A stretch of DNA of 64,000 nt from Hofstenia miamia. Taxonomy: Eukaryota; Xenacoelomorpha; Acoela. A model generated the notes under the pieces. The model saw nothing but the letters and a program-made list of their open reading frames with translations. It searched no databases and was not told the DNA's origin. Positions 45,131 through 57,095 of this stretch are shown here, in pieces. Made by a program: the position numbers and the translations under genes. The first letter of the stretch is position 1, and each line of letters starts with the position of its first letter. The stretch lies in NCBI GenBank assembly GCA_004352715.1, contig SCFE01000118.1:1369671-1433670 (forward strand), written 5' to 3'.

Positions 45131-46265
45131 TAAAAATCGGTTTTTTCATGAGTTTTGACGTGTTTAGTGCATTACGTTGATAAACCAATACTTTTCAATT
45201 TGGGTAAGTGCAGGGAATACGACACCAGAGTTAATACAAGACGACAAGAGTTAAAATGTACTTTTCTACCCTGAATTTGGAAAAAGTAGTTATAGCGCAA
45301 TCAACATCCATACTATCTTTTCTGTCTACATATAATTTAAACAGTGAATCATATTCTCCCAGAAAATTTATCGATTTGCGAAGGTGCGAAATGGTCTTTC
45401 TCAGAATTTCCTTAGATATAAATACTTGGTTATCACGGAATGTAGTGCCGAATTATAATAAAGAGATGTACGGTATAAATCTAATTGGATGCATTGAGTG
45501 ACCCTCCATAAGGACATCAAATCATTGTATGTAGATAATCCGAAACAACAAATATGGTGGCTGTTTTCATGCATGATTACCTTTGCTATGGATTTTTATG
45601 GTTTAAAAATTACATTAAACAGTATTCAGAAAATTGACAATAAATAAAAATCCAGGCGGAGTTTAAATTTATGGAAATATTAAAAATTCAAAAATTACAT
45701 GTAGGCATGAGGTCATGCAATAGAACATGTTGACCTATCATGAAATTAACTGCAAAAGGTAGTAAATTGATGAAAGTGTATATTTAAAAACAGAATCATA
45801 AATTTTAAAAAAGTATGAAGAATCAAAGTACATAATAAGACTGTTCATTTTCCCTGTTTTAATTTCTGTATTGACATGTGATCCTTCAGATGACGATGTT
45901 CCACCTACGAAAATTGATCGGTAGAAATGGACGTCTGGACAGATGCAAAGAGCAGTTGGTGCATGTAAACGTGGAAACCTTCCAATCAAATAAGCGTTCG
46001 AAGTTTATCCTTATGGCTTCAAAGAAAAGAGTAGTGGACCTGGGATGAAAAACAATATTGAGTAAGGATGAGCTGGGAGACTAAATGATGATATGGAAGG
46101 GCGCGGTTTTCGACTGAGCTGATTTTAACATTGATGAAACAAGCATTTTAGAAGAAACTCTTCATTTAGGTATTCTTGTTTCAAATAAAAATAATATTAG
46201 AAGAGCATCTACCTCTGACGTCTCTAAGCCTATTATCTAATAAATTAAACAAATTTCAGTTATTA

Positions 46266-46267
<2 letters not shown>

Positions 46268-46297
<30 letters not shown>

Positions 46298-46360
46298 NNN
46301 NNNNNNNNNNNNNNNNNNNNNNNNNNNNNNNNNNNNNNNNNNNNNNNNNNNNNNNNNNNN

Positions 46361-46394
<34 letters not shown>
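46268..46394. repeat. (TA)n with 63-n gap (46298-46360)
   Basis: TA repeats on both sides of a gap, ending in an imperfect TATATAGACATATATATA. No terminal inverted repeat was recognised on the outer flanks. Confidence 0.9.
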
Positions 46395-46398
<4 letters not shown>

Positions 46399-46459
46399 TA
46401 TATATAAGGCCCTTGAAATATCTCAAATGAATCAACTTCCCTGAAAGGCCGCGCACACA

Positions 46460-49400
46460 TCAGGGAGATGTTGCAGCCTCAATTCAATCTCCGAAGAAAG
46501 CAGTTACTTGCAACATTATTTACGACGTTGCGGACAATTTCCCAAGTTCGCGCACCTGGCGCGTTGACCTGTATTGTATTGTCACTATCATTGTGTTCAC
46601 GGATTTGTTGCTTTCGCGTTCATCGTTTTGCTGTTTCTCTGATCTACTAAATTTGGATTACTCTCATCATTTACAGTTTCTAGTTTCTTGTCAACCCTAT
46701 ATTTCTTCATGTTTTGTTTTTCTCTTTACACCCACCGTTCTTCATCATGAAGACTTCCTCGCACCCTTTGCTCCCTCCATTCTACCCTTCACTAACAGTA
46801 AGTATTTTTTTCTCTTCATTTTACTAAACTAATACCAGTAATAACCTCGTCAATAAAATCTTTGTCATTCTTAAATAAAAAAATCCTGAGATTGAGATAT
46901 CGTCTCCAATCGAAGTTGGTGGCAAGAACCTAATACCAACTGAGTCTGAAAGAAAAAGGGTGCCAACTGTGGCACAAAACGATTTTTCCAAAAATATAAG
47001 TAAATATGTTAACTTCCCATCTAAGTGGGCAGATAGGGACCAATTTACTTTACTTGTTAGCAATTCTGGGCTTAAAAACTTAGGGACTTTAAAAACCAAT
47101 AGAACATAGAACCAATTACCATTCGACCATCTCTACCCTAAATTTTGAAATAAATTGCTGGCAACAGCAAATAAAATTTAAGTGAATGGTCACAAAAGTA
47201 TGGATATTTCAATGCTGAAGGAGAGCACAGTTATGTGCGAGATACCGAACATTTGTAAAAACTGTTTCTATACCGGTCACAATCAGTGTAGTGTGAATCT
47301 TGCTGAACCTGCGTGGCTTACAGAATTAAAAAGCATTATATAAGTCTCGTTGCAAAAAATTCTAGCTTAAAAAATGCCGCAAATTAAGGCATAATACATG
47401 AAGTAGACAGTCCAGAAACAAGAAAAATTGATGAAAAAGAAGATGAAAAAGAAAATGAAATAATTCAAGTAGTAGAGACTCCATATTGCAGAACCGAGGA
47501 AGGGCAGCAGCGCCTTAAAGAGCTCTATCCAATCTGGTGAATTTTAAGAACAGAAAGTAGAATCCAAACGCCAAAAGACCCATCTCATCACCGGATGAGC
47601 GGTGTTTCAAAATACTTTAGGCCAGAATCTCAATTTAATCAAGAAGCTCTAGTCAATGACAGCGATACATTTAGTTCTGCTTAAATATTGTTGGCTTTAA
47701 ACATAATCAGCTATAATGTAAACGGTATTTCAAATGCAAATCAATTTATTCAAATCTTTGAAGCCCTTAAATCATTTAATGCAGATTATATCATTTTTCA
47801 AGAATCCAAATTGACAAATTAGTGTCATAATGAGTAAAGCTAAGATAAGAAAAGGGGGGACTAATCACCTTCATACATAAGAGTAGCCCTAGGCTAAAAC
47901 GACGATTTGAAACCCCTACAGCACAATTTCTCTATAAGGCAAAAACGAATTAATAGTGAATTACTATATGGGGAAATATATAAATATGCAATTAACGACA
48001 TTTAAAGATAATTTAAAGATTAGAGTACATAAAAGATACTAAATATGAGAAGAATGAAGGCAGTATAAACGAGATTAAAGCTACCAGAAAAGTATGGAAA
48101 GATCGAAAAAATAAGTGACGGATCGACCAGAAAAAGAATGAGGATACAATCGATTCATTTACCGTGTCTTATAAGGCTCTTTTCTTTACAAGGAAGTACC
48201 ATCAGCAAATACAAATATTTTCTTAAACTATCCTAAGATCAGTGATGATGAAAGAGAAAAACTAGAAAGAGATATTGAGGTATTCGAAATTGAGGAATCT
48301 ATTGATAAATTAAAGAATAGTCTGGGGCTAGATGGCGTCAACTCGAATTTTTACAAAACATTTAAATTTTTGCTTGCACCGTATGTAAAAATCCTCATTA
48401 AGTCTTTCTTAGTAACCGGTAAAATTGGGTCAAGCATTTCAAATGTGGTTAATACAGAAAAGGGATAAAGAACAGGAACTTCCACAATCCCTGCCTAATA
48501 TGGATGAGAAAATCCTATCTCATATATTAAATTCTAGTCTTTTTGTTTTAGCACAGAAATACATTGGTAGTAATCAAACAGATTTCATTAAACAAGCTTG
48601 TTAAAGATTGCTACACTGCAGTTTATTATAGATATTTGCCGTAAGTCTGGTAACAGCATTGGAATCTTAAATATAGAGTATAATAAAGCTTATGATTCTA
48701 TCAGTAACAACTTTCTCTTTGAAGTTCTATATAAAATGGGTTTCCCCAAAAAATAACTAAATTAGTATAGGCTTTATACAGTAATAACACCTTACATTTA
48801 TTGATAAATGGTCACATATCGCCCGCAATTCACATTGAAAGAGGAGTAAGGTAAAGGTGTCCTTTATGACGTTTACTATTTAACTTTGTTATCGAACCAT
48901 TATTAAGGATAGTAAATGCAAATAGCGATTTATTGGAAGTCTGCCGTTTCTGTCAACCATGAATCAATTAATTTTTTACATATTAAAATCCATTTAAAAG
49001 ATCCTACTAATTTAGATTTGAACGTCTTTTTAGATGAAAGCAAAATTTTTATTCAATTTTATTGCAAATAGGAAAATTGTTATTTATGGAAAGGCGAAAG
49101 CACTAAATGTTTTATCAATTTCCAAATTAATGTACAAACTTCAATATTATCCATTGGCATCAGAAAGTAATGTTGTGCAGAAAGTAATGAATGATTCTGT
49201 TTGGAAAAACACCGGCCACACAAGACCAACTTTCTTACTACCCTGTAATTTTATTCAAGGAGGTATACATTTGCTAAATATACTTCGCATGCAGATGTCT
49301 TATAAAATTAATATAGTAAACACCATTATGAATTCAACATGGCATCCATTGTACAGTTTATATTCGGAAGTCATCTGGTCCACCACATGTAAAAATTTTT

Positions 49401-49640
49401 AATGGATATGATCTGTAACCTTTCTATTCCAAACTATTTTAGGATGCAATGTCCTACACATTGGTAAGCACATTTAAATTTTTGCGGAATCTTAAATTTC
49501 AATTAAATCCACTAAATTGCAGCACTGCCATACCTAATCTACTAAAATATTTTTTATGGCAATGTCACATTCAATGACGATTTATAACCAACTAATTTTA
49601 TAATTAAAAAGCGAGGTAAGACATTTCAGTTGAAATCGAA
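46460..49640 (+). mobile_element. Decayed L1/Tx1-like LINE
   Basis: 46460-46830 is probably 5' leader. About 46850-47650 holds an ORF1-like remnant (EIEISSPIEVGGKNLIP), with CKNCFYTGHNQC as a degenerate zinc knuckle. An endonuclease starts at 47692 (LNIISYNVNGISNANQFIQI, DYIIFQESKLTN). RT: EESIDKLKNSLGLDGVNSNF at about 48290; ILNIEYNKAYDSISNNFLFE at about 48670; LLFNFVIEPLLRIVNAN at about 48880. The C-terminal region 49034-49402 is open for 122 codons (GKAKALNVLSISKLMYKLQY, FLLPCNFIQGG). The order and the SYNVNGI opening fit the L1/Tx1 group. Stops are in every domain. Confidence 0.8.
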
Positions 49641-49807
49641 ATGTAAGGGCAACATCTTTTATGCAGAAGATGCTCTACAGCTACCCTAGCTGCATTTCTT
49701 ATAGATTTGTCTCACCGAGGGCTCCTTTGTCGATAGATAACCATAAATCATGGTGAGGTATCGGCGAAAACAAACTAAGAAATTTTAAAATTAATTTTTT
49801 AAATGCA

Positions 49808-50022
49808 CAGGGTGTCCAAAAAGGATGTACTCACCGTTTAATTTTCTAGTGCTAATGCATTTTATGTGTAAGTAGATGTGTCTTGACAAATGTACAATCC
49901 TAAAAATTAAATTAATAATAAAAATAAAAATAAAACAAATTAATATAGAATCTAGATTAGAAATAGAACTAACAATATAATTAACTGTTTTTAAAGATTG
50001 AGTACATCTTTGGGACACTCCG
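49808..50022. mobile_element. Mariner-type MITE, 215 bp
   Basis: The left end CAGGGTGTCCAAAAAGGATG and the right end in reverse, CGGAGTGTCCCAAAGATG, both continue TACTCA, giving a ~24-bp inverted repeat with few mismatches. The right flank is TA and the left flank CA (probably mutated TA). No coding region. Confidence 0.75.
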
Positions 50023-50657
50023 TATTTTCTATCTTGGGACTAGTCAGGAAATTCGTAAACGTTGCATTCGTTATAATAAATTGGGAGTAAAAAGTTAAAT
50101 TTGAAATAAATCATGCGAAAATGGTATGATCATGACCTGGACACGTTTTTTGACAGTCCGTAACTAATGAAGCGAGCCCGCTACCTGTACTCTCAGCCTT
50201 GATCCGTAAATTTTAGAATATTACATAAAATTGAATTTATTAATGATAAATAATGTGTGTGTTAATTCAATAGTGTTCAAGTGCACAAATATTAACCATC
50301 ATTAATCAATTAACGCATTTTTAATGTCGACGCATTTCAAAGAAAACTAATTTTAAAAGCAACAAAAACTTTAGTAAATATTTATAATTATATTGCAAAC
50401 ACGAAACCTAATGAAACGCAACCACAACAAAAGATGATATTCATGATATGCTGTACACATGTTACATGTTGTTCGAATCAATTGAGTGAACAATCTAGTT
50501 GTTCGCGAAACATTTTGAATTTCCATATCTTAGAAAACTATTCGCTCGAAAATTCTCAAAGTTTACGATCATTGCCATGAGGAGGTGGCATAAAAATTAA
50601 ACGATGGTATCGTTACCCTAGCGACTGATTTGTGGAAGAACTACATAATTTTAGTTA

Positions 50658-51551
50658 ATAGTGTAAAATCTGTTTTTGTTGGACATTCAAAGGTATTTCG
50701 AATTTTGCTGCAGACACTAAACAATATATCCAATTGATGACTGATGAAATGAAAATCTTTAATTGCAGTTGTTCCTGACAATGCTCCATCGAGCGATTAC
50801 TGATACTACAAATGTTGCTAGCTTACGATGTGCTGCCATTATTTGAAATTTAATCATTCGTGGGGTGCTTAAAGAGGTTGACTACTCAAAAAAATTGATG
50901 CCATGATTGAAGGAAAATGAAACCACTATCCTGATACCTACTGGAATACCTGATTTGATTTGAAAATATCATTACTCTAATAGAATCTCCACATCAATAG
51001 ATCACATATATAACATAGCATTTATTAAGACCAACAGTTTTGCACATTTAGTATATATTTGTTGAACACCGGTGGTAGACTGGATTGTAAGTAGTGCTCA
51101 CNNNNNNNNTTCATAGTGTAAAATCTGTTTTTGGTGGACATTCAAAGGTATTTCGAATTTTGCTGCAGACACTAAACAATATATCCAATTGATGACTGAT
51201 GAAAATCTTTAATTGCAGTGGTTCCTGACAATGCTCCATCGAGCGATTACTGATACTACAAATGTTGCTAGCTTACGATGTGCTGCCATTATTTGAAATT
51301 TAATCATTCGTGGGGTGCTTAAAGAGGTTGACTACTCAAAAAAATTGATGCCATGATTGAAGGAAAATGAAACCACTATCCTGATACCTACTGGAATACC
51401 TGATTTGATTTGAAAATATCATTACTCTAATAGAATCTCCACATCAATAGATCACATATATAACATAGCATTTATTAAGACCAACAGTTTTGCACATTTA
51501 GTATATATTTGTTGAACACCGGTGGTAGACTGGATTGTAAGTAGTGCTCAC
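50658..51551. repeat. ~440-bp duplication across an 8-n gap
   Basis: 50658-51101 recurs at 51113-51551 with a 5-bp deletion and a few substitutions. The n run is 51102-51109. A short reading ATDLWKN near 50620 hints at a hAT-type relic but is too broken to call. Confidence 0.9.
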
Positions 51552-51559
51552 CCGTACGA

Positions 51560-52430
51560 CACTGGCAATGAATGTGTTAATAAATTAGTAAATAATTGCT
51601 TAGTAGATGACTTAAATCGTAACAGTATTTAAATTATTTTGCAAATTCATAAACAACGTAATAAAATACTTCCCGTATGAGAACCTATCACGTAAAACCA
51701 TTCTTAACAATAACGCAATGAGTTTTCGCAAGAGTTAATGGAACAAAATAATTTATTAATGAATCATCTACAATGCTGCAATGAGCAGAAATCGCTTCTT
51801 CAAAACAATTTTAAGCATAATTCGATTTGATGAGCAGTCTACCTATAAAGATATGGACTTGAACAAAGAGTTTCACAGCAGACGGGGTATTAAAGGAAAC
51901 ATTGCGGAGGAAGGCAAAGAGCGAGGAATTAGCTTTGCGGAGACGCAAGGACACATCTCCAATCTGCTACCTTGGTGTCACATTGTCCAAAGAAAGGCAA
52001 GGTCGTTACAATAATTTCGTCAAGTCAATTCTACCAATCCTTTGCAGGAAGAACGTCACATCACATATTAGTCTATAATCACCAGAAAAGCGGTGTCGAC
52101 GTATTTGATACAATGATAAGCCATTTTTCTGTTCAGCGTCCTGCTTCAAGATGGCTTATGAAACTCTTTATAACTATGTTGTAGCCCTCGCAGTTTTTGT
52201 TGTCTATACGCATTTGTTTCCTTATGAAAAGAATAAGAAATGTCGTTTCACTTTTCTTCGTGATACTTGTGAGGAACAGATATAAATGGCAAACCACATT
52301 ATACCTCATCGCACGAATCCGAGTTTTCGTCAATTGCTCTGTAAAAACTCAGGTGTTTCTAGCCAACAGATTTCTGGCTGAACAGCAAAAGCTAGTATAT
52401 GGCAACTATGTAGGGTGAATAAAATGGCAT
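51560..52430 (+). mobile_element. Second piggyBac-like transposase relic
   Basis: 51781-52014 reads MSRNRFFKTILSIIRFDEQS. 51972-52184 in another frame reads CPKKGKVVTIISSSQFYQSF, then VYNHQKSGVDVFDTMISHFS and VQRPASRWLMKLFITML, the catalytic-to-C-terminal part of piggyBac transposases (DYN-TKGGVD-FD, RRWPM). The middle of the protein, including most acid residues, is deleted. TTAACACATTCATTGC (reverse strand, ends about 51575) may be a terminus of this or a neighbouring copy. Confidence 0.8.
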
Positions 52431-53468
52431 ATATGTACTGTTTAGAATAAATTGGATAAAAAGATTCCCCACTAAAGTGTATTCTTAGTATGAATAATAT
52501 CCTTTCACAACGCAATTAAACAAAATTAAATTAATGTGCTTAGCGATTAAGGTATTTTTACAAATCTCAAATTTTCAGTAAAAGGTCTGACTTCGAAGGC
52601 GCGCATTCATTTAGTTTACGATCGTTCAATGCATCGTGTACAAGAACAAAATGCGGCTAAAGCGTTTTCGAACTGGATCAATAAACTGTCAAGTTTCATA
52701 CCTTACCTATAGTTAATAAGCAAATTAAAATAGGGTCTATTTATAATGTATTAAGTGAACAGAATAAGTATATTTAAATAGAAAATCTCTTGTATTTATG
52801 TATTTCACTATAAACACTTATAATTATATATGATGATGTAAAACCAGTGATAAAAAACCACAAACCAAAAGACAATGTATGAGGAGTACAGAAATATGTT
52901 GCACGTTTGACAAGTTTCTGCAAAACTTGAAATCAATACTTATGAATTATAAAAAATGAAATAATGTATAAGTGTGAATATTAAAGAATAGCAAAGATAT
53001 AAAACTAGTATATTGAAAGAATACACAAACTGATTGCAACTTCGTAAACAAAATCTTCATCTACTTAAATATTTTTAAATTCCATGCAATCAACAATCAA
53101 TCCATTTTGTGTAAACAGGAATTTTCAGACAAGTTTCCAAATGGCTATAAAATAATTTACTGTCATTACTGGAACCATTACGATAAGGAAATATTTTTGT
53201 TTTTTGTATCGTGTTGAATAAATACAATAATAATCATTTAGAATCCATGAGCTTAATTAAATTACCCGTTGTTTAAACTTTCGGCCAAAAACCTGTGTTA
53301 GATTTAATTGAGCTTTTGTTAAAATACAACTGACAAAAGTTATAATAGCACATCTGGGAAATAATAAAAAGCATAGAAATACAGACGATAGCAATCTGAA
53401 AGTATTAATAGATCCCGAGGAAGACATGTAATGCCTAAAACATATGCCTTAAACGACTACGAAAATAA
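52431..53468. other. 3' flank of the UFSP gene, no gene seen
   Basis: AT-rich DNA without recognisable coding sequence or repeat. Confidence 0.45.
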
Positions 53469-54811
53469 TTAACGTTTCGGAGAAAATATCTGTGGAATGC
53501 ATATATTGTAGAATTGGGTTTCACCGAAAAAATCACAATTCCTCCAGCCAATAAAATTCTTTAAGTCGATTAAGGAAGCGCTGCCATAATAATGCGGATT
53601 GACAACAAGAAAGTATTTTTCATCTTCAGCGCCGATTCCTACGCCACACAAGCATTTTGATGAAGAATCAGATAGACCACCCATCATTACAGGGCAAACG
53701 CCTGCATCAAAGTGGCTGTGTAATGATTTATATAGTGCAATTAGATACGTTTCTTTGTTACAATCAAAATGTAGAATTTTGCAATCAATGTTAAGGGTAG
53801 TATTGAGATAGTAAGAGATTTCAACCGATCCTATCCATTCTTTACTATTTATAAATGAAGGGTCCTTGTCTCCAATAGCTACCAACGTTTCTTGAATGCA
53901 ATGATTTGATGGGATTTCTGGAGTCCATGCCAATCATAGANNNNNNNNNNNNNNNNNNNNNNNNNNNNNNNNNNNNNNNNNNNNNNNNNNNNNNNNNNNN
54001 NNNNNNNNNNNNNNNNNNNNNNNNNNNNNNNCCTATCCATTCTTTACTATTTATAAATGAAGGGTCCTTGTCTCCAATAGCTACCAACGTTTCTTGAATG
54101 CAATGAATTGATGGGATTTCTAGAAAAATACTTAAATTTCAAGTTCGAAGCTAAATGATTATATACAGGCATTCCATAGCAAAAATATTGCGATTTCATT
54201 CAATAAGAAAAAAATTAAATATTAAATCATGGCAATATTCGTGTTTGTTTTTATAAATAAAGGCTTGATTTTATAATAAAACGAATTTTGAACTTCACTG
54301 ATTGAAATACTACACATGAATGGATGGAGATGCCCTTAATCGCAAATAAAATTAATGTTTACCACGACGATCAAACTTCGTATTTATATGTATACATTCA
54401 CTTTTCCAAATTATAATTTGTGAACTGCGTCTATTAAAACCGTTGGTTGAAAACAACGGAATGGAAATAAAGAATACACAAACAATTGCAGAGATGAAAG
54501 AATGCTTCATAACGCTATCATATACTACGGTGCGCCCCGTTATATATGTTTGCGCATATACGAAACAAATCAAAGCTACTTCTAGCACAGTAGAGGGTGT
54601 TGCAACTGCTCTTAGAAAAATAAAAACCTTGAGGTCCATGCTTAATTCTGCAGCACCAATCATAGAGAGTTTGCAAAGAACGATATCCGCAACCAAATCC
54701 ACGATCATCAAAATTTTGCATTCCGTAATGAAAATATTTAATGGGCATCTCAACAAACACTGCGTGAAAATTAGTTGTGGGCTGCACAACATCTTTACAT
54801 AGAAAAAGCAT
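53469..54811 (-). CDS. UFSP1: UFM1-specific protease (UFSP1-like, peptidase C78), 2 exons
   Basis: Exon 1: 54811-54628, directly after an AG. It reads [11 protein letters not shown], then [20 protein letters not shown] with catalytic Cys41 in the GxGCxYRS motif. The donor follows CTCAAG, phase 1. Exon 2: 53917-53469, reading from EIPS through [50 protein letters not shown] and FYNICIP to a stop. The joined length is about 210 residues, the size of UFSP1. The family matures the ubiquitin-like UFM1 and removes it from targets. The expected catalytic DPH reads Asn168-Pro-His170, so activity is doubtful. A 91-n gap lies in this gene, and the start of exon 2 is present twice (53830-53917 and 54032-54119). 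The intact acceptor (TTTTTCTAG) belongs to the 54119 copy. Confidence 0.85.
53830..54119. repeat. 88-bp duplicated exon start across a 91-n gap
   Basis: 53830-53917 and 54032-54119 differ by one base and flank n 53941-54031. The left copy is preceded on the minus strand by 23 bases (53918-53940) that match the end of exon 1 rather than intron. Confidence 0.93.
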
Positions 54812-55340
54812 CTAAAATAATGCATTTATAACGAAAAACCATTATATGAAGAATAGAATGATTCCGATAGGGAATGAAATGCAACAAATGAAATCCCGAG
54901 AGTATATACAACTTTCAAAGTGTTTCTGGAATGGAAAAACAATTCGTACAGACAATGAAAATCCGATTGTAATAACACAGAATGGAAATGATGGAAATTA
55001 TTAACTATGATAGAAATGCGTCAAAATGCAATGTAGAGATACATATTCTAAGTAAAAAACCTTAGTTTAATGAAGTTATACAATTCAAAAGCAAATCATT
55101 ACTTAGCCAATGATTTGTTTGATATTGCTCATAGAAACTACACTTATTCCGAAATAGCTTGTTATAAAAAATGTATGTGAAAATTTCAACTAACAGCACT
55201 AAATTCGAGCTAGACAAAAAATATGTGCTTGAGACAAGCGCTTCCTTAATAGCATAAGTGGTATACCTATTAGGTAGCTTGTAGTGTTTGCCTTCAGCGG
55301 TTAATAAAGTCATTTATTATTATTTGCAATATATGTAAAT
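54812..55340. other. 5' flank of the UFSP gene; LINE-like 3' tail near 55290-55330
   Basis: No gene was seen. TGCCTTCAGCGGTTAATAAA (55290-55309) plus TTATTATTATT looks like a LINE 3' end. Its sister TGCCTTCAGCGGC appears on the minus strand near 56200. Confidence 0.4.
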
Positions 55341-55344
55341 CATA

Positions 55345-56080
55345 GTGAATTATATCAATTTGCTGATGATGCTTGCCTCATAAATACAGATAATGATTCA
55401 TTTAGAGCCGCAAAAACTTACAAACTGATATTGAAAATCTTTCTAGGTATTTCTCATCCAATCAATTAAAAATTAATATTGAAAAAACGCAATTCATTAT
55501 ATTTTCCCCCAATTTCGTAAAAGAAATAAACAATATTGAATTAATTGTTAACAGTTTTTCAATGAAACAAAGTCATCATGTTACATATTTAGGTGTAAAA
55601 ATTGACTAAGGTATAAAAATTTGATAAATTTCTCATCTCAGAAATTTAGGACCAGATTATCACGTTCAATTATTACATGCACTTTACTTATCGCAATTAC
55701 GTTATTGTTCATTTTTATTTATTAATCTTACTACAAAAAGCCGCTATTTATTATAAAAAATTTAATTGGTCATTAAAAACATTAAATGTTGCATGTAAAC
55801 ATGATCGCGTTAGTGAATATAGACGGAAGTATAATATATTATGCTCGCTTTATCAAGTACAATTCCATGCAGCTTGACATTTATTTAAGCATAAATATGG
55901 CCGAGAATCACTATATTTTCTTGATAATTACTTAAAAGTAAATACACAATCACATACAGCAGTATTTCCTATTCTAATTTTCATCGAGCAGTCTCAAATA
56001 CTTGGTATGATTTAGAAAATGAGATTAGAGTAAAAAAATTACAAAAAATTTAGAAAAAAATTAAAAATTGTACTTTTCCA
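55345..56080 (+). mobile_element. Jockey/CR1-like LINE fragment from the FADD box to the C-terminus
   Basis: Reads YQFADDACLINTDNDSF (RT catalytic FADD), NLSRYFSSNQLKINIEKTQF, VTYLGVKID, LHALYLSQLRYC and finally NTWYDLENEIRV. This is the normal order downstream of the RT active site. It is 5'-truncated, with several frameshifts. Confidence 0.75.
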
Positions 56081-56199
56081 CGAAATATATTCGGAGACAC
56101 AAGCATGCTAAACACATTTACTGATATTTTACACTTGCTCACCACATACATAGACACAGACAAAGTTATTATGATATATTTACTTTTTAGTTTTAGCCG

Positions 56200-56470
56200 C
56201 TGAAGGCATATAAAACAAAAAATTAAAAGAACTTAAGTTTTACGGCAGCGAGGACAGTCACAGGAGATGAAATAGGAGCAAATGGAAGAGTAGGCGAAGT
56301 TGGAGAAGGGCTCAGCAAACAGGAAAGACATCAGAGATTTCTTGAAGCTCAGTGGCGGGAAAAAGAAATCAATCGCTATTGGAGGGTTGAAAGTCAAGAT
56401 GTAATTAGCAACAGTACAAGCACGATTAAAAAACGAGTGAAGGGTGCGAGTTTCTTGAGAGCGAGTGGAG
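56200..56470 (-). mobile_element. LINE 3' end, third copy of the 28461-28668 segment
   Basis: GGAGATGAAATAGGAGCAAA at 56262 onward matches 28461-28668 with scattered changes. On the minus strand it encodes the same polyprotein tail and then a 3' UTR (GTGACTGTCCTCGCTGCCG...), truncated at about 56470. Confidence 0.6.
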
Positions 56471-56759
56471 AGGGAATTATTTACATATAATAATAAATAT
56501 ATAATAAATAAATTATATTTTGGAAAATGTATAGAATATATTAGACTGAAAAACCAAATGCTAATTTAATTTCATATAATAGGAAAAATTTAGTAAAAAT
56601 GTCAAAGAAAATATAAATTTAATACATATTAATATATTTTATATAGACTAAATGCACAGTTATCTTTTTTTTCGGTTATCGATAGAATTGGTCTGAAGTG
56701 CTATGCCGTAGTTTAAATCTAACGTGTGCTTTGAAGGAATATTATCATCTAGGTATTTA

Positions 56760-57020
56760 TAAATCATTTGAAAATTGATGCTTAATACATATAGGTCAGT
56801 GATATATTAATTATTAATCGCAATCTAAAGTGGGATGACCATGTAAATAATATTTGTCTCAAAGCCTCAAAACATTCTTTACACTTCTCATACGATTAAA
56901 ATATTCTTATATTTGTTTCTTTTGTTGTAATTTACGCAGTTCTTTTTCGAATTGAAGATAATTATTCCAATTAGTTGCGACGTTGCACATTTGCGCAAAT
57001 TGGAAACAACTGGTTTTAAG
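56760..57020 (+). mobile_element. LINE fragment (post-RT block)
   Basis: A short reading LIINRNLKWDDHVNNICLKA, the 'LGV-I---L-W--H---I--K' block of jockey/CR1-like polyproteins, followed by broken frames. Confidence 0.5.
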
Positions 57021-57025
57021 GCCAG

Positions 57026-57095
57026 GGTTAGACTACGAATATAATTTGCGATATGACGCGATTTTGTAACTTGCTACCAATCACGTAGTCTAACC
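57026..57095. repeat. Perfect 12-bp inverted repeat, 70-bp span
   Basis: GGTTAGACTACG (57026-57037) and CGTAGTCTAACC (57084-57095) enclose 46 bases. Preceded by CAGG, it may be a short MITE terminus or hairpin. No target duplication was found. Confidence 0.5.

Noticed and set aside
45256-45501. 81-codon frame downstream of a piggyBac-like end
   Set aside because: No piggyBac or other transposase motif seen.
54352-54825. 157-codon frame overlapping UFSP exon 1
   Set aside because: Different frame from the protease motifs. It reads through the intron and lacks family similarity.
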